A DNA stretch of 64,000 bases from Bacteroidota bacterium (GCA_018266455.1 JAFEAJ010000008.1:274445-338444); one strand, 5' to 3'; shown: positions 54,004-62,893, numbered from the stretch's first letter. Notes: generated by a model not told the origin, from the sequence alone. A program made the numbers and translations.

Positions 54004-54902
54004 ATTATTGCCTTCATCCAATGCGCCGTTTTTTTTAATCCTTCTTCAAAAGAAAAGGACGGAGAAAACCCTTTACTGGCAAGTAAGCTGATATTGGCCA
54101 TCCAGTTCAAAGGATCCCCTTTTTTATTTTTTCCTTTAAACACAACATTCGTTCCCGGTTGAATAAAAGACACAAATAGTTCTACAGCATCTTTTATATT
54201 TACTTCTTTCCCGCTGGCCACATTAATGGCTTCGCCTTCAAACTGCGCAGCCCCAATAATTATTTCTATTGCATGCATAATGTCCCAGATATAAATAAAA
54301 TCCCTCGACTCATTACCGGTGCCAAACAATTCTATTGAATTATTTGGGGAAGACTTTATTTTTCGGAAAAGATCCCAAAACAATTGCTTTTTCAATCCTT
54401 CGCCGTAAGCTGAAAATATGCGGAGGCTAATTGTTTTCAACGAAAAAAATTCAGTGAACTCTCTGCATATTTGTTCACTGTACAATTTGTGCATGCCATA
54501 AGGAGAAACAGGGGAGGCACCACACTGCTCTGATACTGGCAGGCTTTGCGGGTTGCCGTAAACTGCTGCACTTGAAAAATTAATGAACTTGCAAGCAGGG
54601 TTATATAAACGAATGGCATTTAATATATGAAAAACATTAGAAACATTGAGTGTATAATCGAGAGCAGGTTGGTTAAATGAAAACTGAACATTGGCAGCCC
54701 CGGTTGCATTGATGCAACAATCAAACTGCTGGTTGCTGAACAGAGAAGCGAAATCAGGCTGTTCAGGGTTTATTGCCATATAGTGATCAGCTTCCTGCAA
54801 TATTATATCTGCTTTGTAAACCTCATACCCTTTGCCAGAAAAATAAGAAACGGCATTGCTTCCCATAAAACCTTCTGAACCCAATACTAAAATATTCTTC
54901 AT
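54000..54902 (-). CDS. NAD-dependent sugar epimerase/dehydratase
   Basis: A 300-residue extended SDR enzyme acting on a nucleotide sugar. The Rossmann motif is ILVLGSEGFMGSNAVSYF (about 4-21), with ATGAANVQFSFNQPALDYTL, FINFSSAAVYGNPQSLPVSE (Ser and Thr-region, about 106-125) and the YxxxK pair in SPYGMHKLYSEQICREF. The target sugar is unclear: relatives include UDP-glucose 4-epimerase and dTDP-sugar reductases. It overlaps tylF-like and GT4 neighbours by 4 bases on both sides. It could supply a hexose or deoxyhexose donor for the cluster. Confidence 0.85.
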   Translation of the reverse strand: MKNILVLGSEGFMGSNAVSYFSGKGYEVYKADIILQEADHYMAINPEQPDFASLFSNQQFDCCINATGAANVQFSFNQPALDYTLNVSNVFHILNAIRLYNPACKFINFSSAAVYGNPQSLPVSEQCGASPVSPYGMHKLYSEQICREFTEFFSLKTISLRIFSAYGEGLKKQLFWDLFRKIKSSPNNSIELFGTGNESRDFIYIWDIMHAIEIIIGAAQFEGEAINVASGKEVNIKDAVELFVSFIQPGTNVVFKGKNKKGDPLNWMANISLLASKGFSPSFSFEEGLKKTAHWMKAII

Positions 54903-55699
54903 GGCTTGAATATAATACCCTGACCTGTGGGCATGGATAATATTTCAATATTTTTCTTTCGCGCAAACTCATCAAAAGATCTTTTCTGGTGTATATGGAG
55001 GGGAAAGCCGTAGTCGTCCAAAATGATTACCCCTCCGCTAACAAGCTTATCCCAAAAATATTCAACTGCTGCTATTTCGGGAGCAACTGCATTCATATCA
55101 ATAGATAAATAAGCGATTTTTTGAGAAAGGCATTGCGATAGCGTTGAAGGAACCATCCCTTTAATAATTTTTACATTGAATGCAGCAAAGCTTTTTTGTA
55201 CCTGCTCATAAACATTCTTGTAATGATTACCGCCATAAAAACCAATTCCTGCTTTTTTTTCTTCCTCATTTATCTGGCTTTCCGGAAAACCATCAAAGGT
55301 ATCGAACAGGTAAAATGTTTTCCCCGTTTTATTAAAGTCAATATAATCTATTATGGCCCTTGCATAAGCTCCGGTATTAACTCCGCATTCCACAAAATCT
55401 CCGTTTAATTGTTTCACCAAATTTGCAAACCAGCAAACTACATAAACCCGCCATTGCAAAGTAAATCCAGGCCAAGGCTTTGTTGCAGCCGCAGCTGCGT
55501 ATGCCTTGGCGAAACGAGGCTCGTTAATAAAATCCGCATTGTTTGAGGTGGTTAGGCCATCAGTATTATATGTAATAGGGCCATGGTAATGCTTGGGCTC
55601 TAAACGAGTAAATTTGTTAATCTCGGGGTAGTTCCTAAAAAACCAAATTATTTTGTGCAAAAAAGATCGTACTGATAATGGGATTATTTTTTTTTCCAT
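54899..55699 (-). CDS. TylF/MycF-type macrocin O-methyltransferase family protein
   Basis: A 266-residue SAM- and magnesium-dependent methyltransferase of the TylF family. Typical segments are LNGDFVECGVNTGAYARAII (about 98-117), TFYLFDTFDGFPESQINEEE (about 128-147), and IAYLSIDMNAVAPEIAAVEY near 196-215 with SGGVIILDDYGFPLHIHQKR near 220-239, which hold the metal-binding aspartates. It would O-methylate a deoxyhexose hydroxyl. Its GC content is high (53 percent at 55441-55500), in contrast to the gene just upstream. The start ATGGAAAAAAAAA includes a 9-A run. Confidence 0.9.
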   Translation of the reverse strand: MEKKIIPLSVRSFLHKIIWFFRNYPEINKFTRLEPKHYHGPITYNTDGLTTSNNADFINEPRFAKAYAAAAATKPWPGFTLQWRVYVVCWFANLVKQLNGDFVECGVNTGAYARAIIDYIDFNKTGKTFYLFDTFDGFPESQINEEEKKAGIGFYGGNHYKNVYEQVQKSFAAFNVKIIKGMVPSTLSQCLSQKIAYLSIDMNAVAPEIAAVEYFWDKLVSGGVIILDDYGFPLHIHQKRSFDEFARKKNIEILSMPTGQGIIFKP

Positions 55700-55704
55700 T
55701 AAAC

Positions 55705-56649
55705 TTATATTTCTTCCATTTGATTTGTTTCAATATTAAATATTGGCATCCCCTTTATCAAATCTAATCGTTTCCACCCTCCATATCTTTCTCCATTCTT
55801 ATCAGCATACTCTCTGAATTTTGATTCCATAAAGCCTTCTTTACAAGTCAGGCTCTTGAGGTTTCCTAATTTATCATTTCGTACAAAATAAGCATTGTTG
55901 CCATTACTATTACAACCTATAAACGAATATCCTTTTTTACTCCCTAAATGATGTAAAGCTTTTAATGAAGCCCCCCAATATTGATAGCTTTTGTGTACAT
56001 TTAAACGATAGAAGTCTTTTTTGTACGGTATAGTCCAAGCTTTATCATATCCGAAAATAGCGTTGTATTCAATTATTACTATAATAGGATTCACTACATT
56101 TATTTCATCCCAAATCCAATAATCGTTTCCGTCAATGTCTATACTTAAAATTCCAATCTTACTGTTATACCCTTTATCCAAGAAATCCTTTAACAATTGA
56201 TTGATATTGTCTTTTGTAATAAAAGAATAAGTTGCATGAATATCAAAACCCCAAGAAATTACATCATGCTTAATATAATCAATATTTGATTTAGTACCAT
56301 CGATAACCAATCCGCTCCAATTATTATTAATCAATAAGAACCTAGTATTAGATTCTTTGTAATTCTCAACCCCAAACTCAATAAATGTTTTATTTGGAAT
56401 GTCAAGTTTATTTACTAAATATTGGATAATTCCATCGTCACCCCATTGGGAGAAAACCCTAAATTCAACTTCCTGTAGTGATTTAATAGTATCTTTTTGG
56501 TTATTTAGAAAAGCTTGTATCTGACCAAAATTTAGTTTTGGATTTTTAATATCATTGTTAATATATAAAGAATTTTTTATTTCTTCTATGTTACCATTTA
56601 ACTGATAAAGCGTTCTAACAAGGTTTTTAATTTTTTTTATCATTTTCAA
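55705..56649 (-). CDS. Putative Rossmann-type methyltransferase, FkbM-like, AT-rich
   Basis: A 314-residue protein of uncertain family. The pattern TFIEFGVENYKESNTRFLLI (about 88-107) resembles a SAM motif I. WSGLVIDGTKSNIDYIKHDV follows, then IGILSIDIDGNDYWIWDEI (about 165-183) and VIIEYNAIFGYDKAW, reminiscent of FkbM-like methyltransferases. Function is not established. The gene is very AT-rich (17 percent GC at 56521-56580, 30 percent at 56101-56160). It shares that with the next upstream gene and with the 3' half of wzt, forming an AT-rich block with sharp edges. It may take part in modifying the polysaccharide end. Confidence 0.65.
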   Translation of the reverse strand: MKMIKKIKNLVRTLYQLNGNIEEIKNSLYINNDIKNPKLNFGQIQAFLNNQKDTIKSLQEVEFRVFSQWGDDGIIQYLVNKLDIPNKTFIEFGVENYKESNTRFLLINNNWSGLVIDGTKSNIDYIKHDVISWGFDIHATYSFITKDNINQLLKDFLDKGYNSKIGILSIDIDGNDYWIWDEINVVNPIIVIIEYNAIFGYDKAWTIPYKKDFYRLNVHKSYQYWGASLKALHHLGSKKGYSFIGCNSNGNNAYFVRNDKLGNLKSLTCKEGFMESKFREYADKNGERYGGWKRLDLIKGMPIFNIETNQMEEI

Positions 56650-56654
56650 AAAAA

Positions 56655-57356
56655 TTATTTATAACAAATAAACCATTTTCCTACAGACACACCTTCATCC
56701 TTCCATCCTGAGTTAATTACATAAACATTAGAAAAATATTTTTTGAACTTCGGTAGCCACCATTCAATAGAATTATTAAAATAACTCTGGCCTCGCTTAA
56801 TCCATCCATAATCAAGATTGTTTTCAGAAAGCGGAATCATATGGAAAGAAACTTTTGATGTATAACGAGCACATTCCTTTAAAAAAAGATCTATTCCATT
56901 TTCAGTGAAATGTTCTAATGAGCCAATTGAATATGAATAGTCAAATTGATTATCATCATATCCAGTATTCGTTGCATCATATAATTTTAATACCTCGGGG
57001 TTAATTCCCTTTTGTTTTGCATTATTTAGTAACATGTCAGAAATATCAAACCCATGAACTTCTAAAAAGGGAAACTTAGAAAGTGATTTTATATTAACCC
57101 CAGTGCCACATGCAATGTCTAGCACCTTTCCCCGACAATTTACCAGTAAGCATTCAATTTCAATCCAAGTACTGTGCTTACCCCAAACTTCTAGCTGTTC
57201 AGACATTTCCTGAGTCCAATAAATTTCTAAATCTTGACCGTTATTCGTGTTTTGTTTTAAATAAAGTTCATTTCTTTTCTCTTTTTTGAATGAAGTCATC
57301 TTTTGATAAATATTCAAAAAAAGTGGTGGGGAAATTAACTTAATAATCTTTTTCAT
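56655..57356 (-). CDS. Class I SAM-dependent methyltransferase, AT-rich, next to wzt
   Basis: A 233-residue methyltransferase. Motif I is VLDIACGTGVNIKSLSKFPF (about 74-93), followed by VHGFDISDMLLNNAKQKGI and FDYSYSIGSLEHFTENGIDL. It lies 10 bases downstream of the wzt stop and belongs to the AT-rich block 55705-57950. Because Wzt proteins with a C-terminal carbohydrate domain often recognise a methylated non-reducing end, this enzyme is the best candidate in the window for putting on that cap. That is inference from neighbourhood and composition. Confidence 0.82.
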   Translation of the reverse strand: MKKIIKLISPPLFLNIYQKMTSFKKEKRNELYLKQNTNNGQDLEIYWTQEMSEQLEVWGKHSTWIEIECLLVNCRGKVLDIACGTGVNIKSLSKFPFLEVHGFDISDMLLNNAKQKGINPEVLKLYDATNTGYDDNQFDYSYSIGSLEHFTENGIDLFLKECARYTSKVSFHMIPLSENNLDYGWIKRGQSYFNNSIEWWLPKFKKYFSNVYVINSGWKDEGVSVGKWFICYK

Positions 57357-57366
57357 GAGCCTAAAA

Positions 57367-58644
57367 TTATAATTTAAAAAACTCCCAGTGATAATCTAAA
57401 ATTACATTCCCATAATCAGTCCCTTCAAAGGAAGCAAATTGTGTTCCTGTGTCATTAATTTTTATTTGACACTCATTTTCTACAAGATCAAAAATTTTGT
57501 CGTTTAATAAAAAAATGGCAAATCTAAACATGTACGTATTTGGAGCCAGTATTGAAGGCTGAATTTTGATTTTGTATCTATAAACCGATTCCGAAATCTG
57601 ATTTTCATAGTTTAAATCAATAATACTTGTTGAGACATAATTACCCAAAGAATTTAGAATATTAAAGCCTATTTTTACATTTGGATGCTTAGAATTAGCC
57701 TTAATGCTGCATATAATAAAAATTGAATCGTCAAAGCCAAATTGATCAGTTTCTTCTCCATTTTGATTTATTGTAAATATTTCAACAAAATAATATTCCT
57801 TAGAGAAGTTTTTAGAAGGGAAAGTGTATTTATTTGAAAGCATACTTTTTCCCATCATTAGATAAGTCCCGATAACTGAAGTAGTTTTATCATAAGTTAC
57901 CAGTTGGCCTTTGCCTAGCAATACAGTTTTATTGCACAACTGTGATATAGTACCCATATTATGGCTCACGAACAATACCGTCCTGCCGTCATTGACGCTC
58001 ACATCTTTCATTCTTCCGAGACATTTTTTCTGGAACTCGGCATCGCCCACGGCCAGTACTTCATCCACGATCAAAATTTCAGGTTCAAGGAAAGCGGCCA
58101 CGGCAAAAGCGAGCCGCACGTACATGCCGCTGCTGTAGCGCTTTACCGGTGTGTCCACATAACGCTCCACGCCGGCAAAATCAACGATCTCGTCAAACTT
58201 TTTTTGGATTTCTTTTTTGGTCATGCCCAGGATGGCGCCATTCAAAAAAATATTTTCGCGGCCGGTCATTTCAGGATGAAAGCCGGTGCCCACTTCGAGC
58301 AGGCTGGCGATCCTGCCCTTTACTTTTATTTTGCCGGTGGTGGGCGCAGTGGTTTTCGATAAAATTTTCAACAGCGTGCTCTTGCCGGCGCCGTTCCTGC
58401 CAATGATGCCGAGCACTTCGCCCTGCTGCACTTCAAAATTAATGTCGCGCAGGGCCCACACATAATCGCTGTTTCCCTTTTGCTCCCTGTCGTTCGTTTC
58501 GCCAATTTTCAAAAAGGGATCCTCTTTGCCGCGCAGCCTGGCCCACCAGCGGTTCAGGTCGTGGCTAAGGGTGCCTGTGCCCACTTCGCCCAGCCTGTAT
58601 TGCTTGGATAAATTTTCAACTTTAATAACCGTATCGCTCATCAT
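57367..58644 (-). CDS. wzt: Polysaccharide ABC exporter ATPase with carbohydrate-recognition domain
   Basis: A 425-residue ATPase of the O-antigen/teichoic acid export type. The Walker A motif GRNGAGKS is at 82-89, the signature region YSSGMYVRLAF at 170-180, Walker B LIVDEV at 191-196 and the H-loop histidine in FVSHNMG at 225-231. Residues 270-425 form a beta-rich extra domain like that of Wzt O8/O9a, which binds the finished polymer. Base composition changes abruptly near residue 231-260: 48-58 percent GC in the ATPase part and 22-27 percent in the C-terminal part, so the gene looks like a mosaic. ATG codons at 58644 and 58641 are both usable starts. Together with Wzm it drives export. Confidence 0.95.
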   Translation of the reverse strand: MMSDTVIKVENLSKQYRLGEVGTGTLSHDLNRWWARLRGKEDPFLKIGETNDREQKGNSDYVWALRDINFEVQQGEVLGIIGRNGAGKSTLLKILSKTTAPTTGKIKVKGRIASLLEVGTGFHPEMTGRENIFLNGAILGMTKKEIQKKFDEIVDFAGVERYVDTPVKRYSSGMYVRLAFAVAAFLEPEILIVDEVLAVGDAEFQKKCLGRMKDVSVNDGRTVLFVSHNMGTISQLCNKTVLLGKGQLVTYDKTTSVIGTYLMMGKSMLSNKYTFPSKNFSKEYYFVEIFTINQNGEETDQFGFDDSIFIICSIKANSKHPNVKIGFNILNSLGNYVSTSIIDLNYENQISESVYRYKIKIQPSILAPNTYMFRFAIFLLNDKIFDLVENECQIKINDTGTQFASFEGTDYGNVILDYHWEFFKL

Positions 58645-58661
58645 TCACCTGTTATAATGCA

Positions 58662-59531
58662 CTACACCGTGTCCATAAAATTTTTTTCTACTTTATTGAA
58701 TACAATTGCGCCGAAAAATAAAAGCGCTAATGCAAAAACGGAGCTGTAAGCAAGCGCTCCCCAGCTAAACTGGCCGGAGCCGGTAAAAGCATAACGGAAT
58801 GTCTCCACCAATGACGATAGGGGATTTGACTTTATGAGCCAGCCCCATTTTTTGCTCACTGCGCTCATGGGGTAAATAACCGGGGTGGCATACATGAACA
58901 ACTGGATGCCGAAGGTGAGCAGGAAAACCAGGTCACGGTATTTGGTGGTCATGGCCGTAATGATCATGCCGGCGCCCAGGGCAATAACCGCCATCAGCAA
59001 AACCAGGTAAGGCGATAACAGGATGAGCCAATTGGGATGGATATTGGCGCCCTTTAACAGGTAGTATATCCAGAAGCCCAGCAACAGCGCCAACTGGATG
59101 GAAAAGCGCACCAGGTTAGAAACAACAATGGAAAGCGGCATAACGAGCCGCGGGAAATATACTTTGCCGAAAATATTGGCATTGTCCTTAAAAACGGTGG
59201 CTGTTTTATTGAGGCACTCGGAAAAATAATTCCACAAAATAATTCCACAGAGATAAAATAGTGTCATCGGCAAACCGTCGGTTGACAATTTGGCGATGTT
59301 CCCGAAAATAACAATATAAGTAAGGGTGGTAAGCAATGGCTGAATGAAGAACCAGATAGGCCCTAAAATGGTTTGCTTATAGGTAGCCACAAAATCTCTT
59401 TTCACCAGCATCAGCAACAGGTCGCGGTAGCGCCACACCTCCTGCAGGCGAAGGTCGAAAAGAGAGCTTCGGGGCTCAATGACCAGGTCCCATTTATCAG
59501 TATGTTGGCCAGGTATCACAATGGTGCTCAT
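58662..59531 (-). CDS. wzm: Polysaccharide ABC exporter permease
   Basis: The start at 59531 (MSTIVIPGQHTDKWDLVIEP) gives 289 residues, standard for ABC-2 type polysaccharide permeases; a longer frame to 59603 overlaps wzc and lacks similarity. Six membrane helices begin at about residue 60 (ILGPIWFFIQPLLTTLTYIV). The amphipathic interface helix is in WRYRDLLLMLVKRDFVATYK. It pairs with the ATPase encoded 17 bases downstream. The gap to the wzc-like gene is 47 bases. ABC export normally carries a finished polymer made on undecaprenyl diphosphate from the cytoplasm to the periplasm. Confidence 0.93.
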   Translation of the reverse strand: MSTIVIPGQHTDKWDLVIEPRSSLFDLRLQEVWRYRDLLLMLVKRDFVATYKQTILGPIWFFIQPLLTTLTYIVIFGNIAKLSTDGLPMTLFYLCGIILWNYFSECLNKTATVFKDNANIFGKVYFPRLVMPLSIVVSNLVRFSIQLALLLGFWIYYLLKGANIHPNWLILLSPYLVLLMAVIALGAGMIITAMTTKYRDLVFLLTFGIQLFMYATPVIYPMSAVSKKWGWLIKSNPLSSLVETFRYAFTGSGQFSWGALAYSSVFALALLFFGAIVFNKVEKNFMDTV

Positions 59532-59578
59532 TAAAAAAAAGGGAATACAAAAAAGGAAACGGTCAGTAAGGAAAACGG

Positions 59579-62017
59579 TTAGTTGAACAATCGCTTTAGC
59601 CATTTCCCGACCTGCCTGGTAGTAGATCTTTTTTTCTTTTTCAAAGGCTCCTTTTCAAAATAGCCTGATTCGAACCCATAGCTATACCCGCCATAATAGC
59701 CATACCCGCCATAATAGCCGCTATAATAGCCGCCTTCGGCTTTCACATCGTTCAGCAACAGGCTCATGCCCGGCAGCTTTTTTTCGGTATAAAGTTCTTC
59801 GATCAGGCGCAACTGTTTTTTGAAAGTGAAGCCCTGCCTTACAATATAGATGGTCGCATCTGCAAATTTGCCAATGGTAACCGCATCGCTTACCAGGCCT
59901 ACCGGCGCGGTATCCAAAATCACGATGTCAAAATGTTGCTTGACTTCCTGCATCAATTCTGCCAGTTTATCGTCAAGCAATAGTTCGGAAGGGTTGGGAG
60001 GGATGGGGCCGCAGGGGATCACAAACATATTTTCCATGCCCTCAACAGGCAATATAATTTCGCTGAATTTTGCTTTGCCGATGATGTAATTGGTGATGCC
60101 CATTTTTCTTTTCATCTCCAGGCCCGCAGTAATTTTCGGTTTGCGGATATCAAATTCCATGACCACCGTTTTTCTGCCGGCCAGCGACATTACCGCGCCG
60201 ATATTTGTAGTAATAAACGACTTGCCCTCACCACTGAATGAAGAAGTGACCATAATAACAGGCCTTTCTTTTTTTGACAGCAGGTATTGCATATTGCTCC
60301 GGACAATGCGGAACTGCTCAGAAATAAACCGGCGGCTGTTCTTTTTCACCACCAGCATCTGCGCATCATCCGAGTGCCCGATTTCACCTATGATAGGGGC
60401 ATGTGTGCGTTTTTCCACATCCAGCCTGTTATCCACCTTATCGCGGAACAATTCAAGCAACGCAATTATGGCAATCGGTATGGAAATGCCGAAAATCAAA
60501 TACATCGAATAAATATTCGTGGCGTTGGGGCTAATGGGCGTTGCAGAGTTGGAAGCAGGTTCAAGTATTTTTGAATTGGAAACGACTGAGGCGGAAGAAA
60601 TGGCTGTTTCGATTTTTTTCTGCAGCAGGAAAGAATACAGTGTTTCCAAAATTTTTTGCCTGCGCTGAATATTGTTCAGGCCAATTGATTTGCCTGGCAA
60701 AGATTTTAGCTTGCCCTGGAAATCGGTGCTCTGCTTTTCCAACCCCGAAAGAATAAAGGCAAAATTTGCTTTTACGCTTGTCAGCGCTTCAATCATGCTT
60801 CTCCGCACATTATCCAGGGCGCTGTTGATGTTTAATATCAATGGGTTTTCGGGTTGCGTTGTTTTCAAATTGGTCTCGCGCTCAAGTTGCAGGTTATTGT
60901 ATTCCAAAACAAGTTTTGAATAAAGGGGCTCCTCTATGCCCAGGTTGGTGGGCACCTGTTTATAAACATTCTTAGTGTCTTTGATATAAGCAAGCAAATA
61001 GTTCACCATCTGCAGTTTTCCGCCCAATGCTTCAGTTTGCTTGGAGACATCCGAAATGTTTTCAAAATACCTGCTCGATTGTGTGGTGATGTCAAAAATA
61101 TCGTTTTTGGCCATGTAGCCGGTAATGGATCCCTCTGTGCCATTCAGTTCTAGTTTAAGGGTATCTAAAGTATAGTCAATAAAATTAAGCGAATTGAGCA
61201 GGGCATGTTGCTTGTCTTCAATAACCAGCGAATCATACACAGACATAAGCAGGTTAAGCGCATCTTTGGCAAAAGAAGGGTTTTCGCCATCGTACGATAA
61301 AGTAAGTATGGTAGCCTGTTCGCTGGCCTGAACTATTTTTAACCCCTGCATGATATTATAAGCCACCTGCATTTGAGGCTGCCAGACAACTTTGAAAACA
61401 TTGCTTGCAAACTCCGACTCGTTCACTCCCCGGTTTCTTAACAGGACAAGTTTGTTGCCTTTAATGGTAATAGTGTCCCCGAAATTGGCCAGGCTTTTAG
61501 AAGGAAGGACATCGAATTGCGTATCATTGAGCAGCGTAATGGAAAAGCCGAAACTGAGAGATGAATCGGCAATATGCAGCAAATGCAGGGTAATGGGGCT
61601 GTTGGGGTACAAAAGGGTAGACCTTATTTTGCCGATGCCATAGTATTGTATCTCAAAATTAAGATCATGAACCACGCGTTTGATTACCTGGCTCGATTTT
61701 AGAACAGGAATCTCATTGCTGAGGTTGGGGCCAGACTGGCCCAGGTACAGCTCTGCAAATTTATCGCCATTGTTATTTTGCTTATCGCTCTTAATAAGCA
61801 TTGAAGACTGGGCATGGTAAATAGGGGTTGTGTAACGAATTTTAATGTAGGCGAAGATTAGCCCAAGCGCTGCGCTGATAACCACCCAGGGGAGGTATTT
61901 GATATACTTTAAGATAAATTCTCTTGGGCCTATAGTCCATGAATTGTCTTTGGCAGGAAAGTGATTTACATTCCCATTCAAGCCATTCTCATTTATTGAA
62001 TTACCCTGATCGCTCAT
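59579..62017 (-). CDS. wzc: Polysaccharide co-polymerase and tyrosine autokinase, Wzc-like
   Basis: An 812-residue inner-membrane protein. A short cytoplasmic N-terminus is followed by helix one (about 42-60), a long periplasmic Wzz-like region with coiled coil, helix two (about 507-527), and a cytoplasmic BY-kinase domain. In the kinase, Walker A is SSFSGEGKSFITT (about 599-611), Walker A' VVMEFDIRKPK (about 633-643) and Walker B VILDTAPVGLVSDA. The tail has ten tyrosines within about 25 residues (GGYYSGYYGGYGYYGGY). It controls chain length and export together with the Wza-like protein, and would be dephosphorylated by the phosphatase at 22364-23107. Walker A' has Glu where an aspartate is common (MEFD rather than IDxD). 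Confidence 0.94.
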   Translation of the reverse strand: MSDQGNSINENGLNGNVNHFPAKDNSWTIGPREFILKYIKYLPWVVISAALGLIFAYIKIRYTTPIYHAQSSMLIKSDKQNNNGDKFAELYLGQSGPNLSNEIPVLKSSQVIKRVVHDLNFEIQYYGIGKIRSTLLYPNSPITLHLLHIADSSLSFGFSITLLNDTQFDVLPSKSLANFGDTITIKGNKLVLLRNRGVNESEFASNVFKVVWQPQMQVAYNIMQGLKIVQASEQATILTLSYDGENPSFAKDALNLLMSVYDSLVIEDKQHALLNSLNFIDYTLDTLKLELNGTEGSITGYMAKNDIFDITTQSSRYFENISDVSKQTEALGGKLQMVNYLLAYIKDTKNVYKQVPTNLGIEEPLYSKLVLEYNNLQLERETNLKTTQPENPLILNINSALDNVRRSMIEALTSVKANFAFILSGLEKQSTDFQGKLKSLPGKSIGLNNIQRRQKILETLYSFLLQKKIETAISSASVVSNSKILEPASNSATPISPNATNIYSMYLIFGISIPIAIIALLELFRDKVDNRLDVEKRTHAPIIGEIGHSDDAQMLVVKKNSRRFISEQFRIVRSNMQYLLSKKERPVIMVTSSFSGEGKSFITTNIGAVMSLAGRKTVVMEFDIRKPKITAGLEMKRKMGITNYIIGKAKFSEIILPVEGMENMFVIPCGPIPPNPSELLLDDKLAELMQEVKQHFDIVILDTAPVGLVSDAVTIGKFADATIYIVRQGFTFKKQLRLIEELYTEKKLPGMSLLLNDVKAEGGYYSGYYGGYGYYGGYSYGFESGYFEKEPLKKKKRSTTRQVGKWLKRLFN
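59685..59720. repeat. 18-base tandem duplication in the kinase tyrosine tail
   Basis: TACCCGCCATAATAGCCA (59685-59702) is followed immediately by a second copy differing only in its last base (59703-59720). They encode GGYYGGY-type units of the tyrosine cluster, whose length may therefore vary between strains. Confidence 0.75.
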
Positions 62018-62032
62018 AAAGTAGTTAAACGG

Positions 62033-62893
62033 TCATTTTCTTAGAACAGTATACACTATGGCAAAAGCTGATAAAAGCGCCGTGGCGATACTGATATTCC
62101 TGGTAGTGACCTGGTCGTTGACTACCGATTTCTTTTTATTTTGCTCAATGTAAACAATATCGTTTTGTTTCAAATAAAAATAAGGGGATTTGAGTATGTC
62201 CGGTTTTGTCAGGTCAAGCCTGGCCCATTCTCGTTTGCCATCCTGTTCGCGCATCACCAGCACATTGTCCCTTCTTGCAAAATAATTCATATCTCCTGCC
62301 AGCGCCAGCGCTTCTAAAAGATTGATATGGTCATTCGGGATACTATACATGCCAGGCCTGTTTATTTCGCCAAGCATAGTGAACCTGTTGTTCAAAAAAC
62401 GGATATTGTAATATGGGTTTTTTAATAAAACATTCAGCCTGGAGTCCAAAAGGCTTTTTATCTGGTTACGGGTAAGCCCTTCAAGATGCAATAAACCCAG
62501 GCCCTGGAATTCGATGTTCCCATTTTCATCAACCAGGTAACCCTGTGCAGTAGGTGTTCCGCCATTGATCCCCTGGGTAGCATCTCCTGCGCCACCTGAT
62601 CCCCCCCCTCCGGTTGAACCGGTCGTAATCAACGGCTGGTTATAAATTTTCGTTGCCTCGGGATTGTCGCTATACACAATAATGCTGATCAGGTCTCCTT
62701 TCTGCACAACTGGGTCAATGGGTTGCACTTTGCTGAGCGCTGCTGTATCAAATTGCCCCTGCATGTACACATAAGGCCGCGTGGTGCCGCAGGAGCTGCA
62801 AAAGAATACCCATGCAGGTAAAGCGGAAAAAAGAAAGAATATTCTTTTGTGCAATGAGAAAAGAAAAGGCATTCTTGGGAAATTATTTTTCAA
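62033..62893 (-). CDS. Polysaccharide export outer-membrane lipoprotein, Wza-like
   Basis: A 286-residue exporter. The lipoprotein signal (about 15-35) ends in FFCSSCGTTRPYV, with the likely lipidated cysteine at residue 35. The Poly_export domain is at about 60-170 (QKGDLISIIVYSDNPEATKI, GYLVDENGNIEFQGLG), interrupted by a Gly/Ser/Thr-rich insertion (about 93-112), then SLBB-like repeats (VMREQDGKREWARLDLTKPD). A C-terminal helix (about 262-282, ISIATALLSAFAIVYTV) is typical of Bacteroidota Wza relatives and of those that form octamers across the outer membrane. It partners the Wzc-like kinase, whose gene begins 15 bases downstream. Confidence 0.9.
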   Translation of the reverse strand: MKNNFPRMPFLFSLHKRIFFLFSALPAWVFFCSSCGTTRPYVYMQGQFDTAALSKVQPIDPVVQKGDLISIIVYSDNPEATKIYNQPLITTGSTGGGGSGGAGDATQGINGGTPTAQGYLVDENGNIEFQGLGLLHLEGLTRNQIKSLLDSRLNVLLKNPYYNIRFLNNRFTMLGEINRPGMYSIPNDHINLLEALALAGDMNYFARRDNVLVMREQDGKREWARLDLTKPDILKSPYFYLKQNDIVYIEQNKKKSVVNDQVTTRNISIATALLSAFAIVYTVLRK

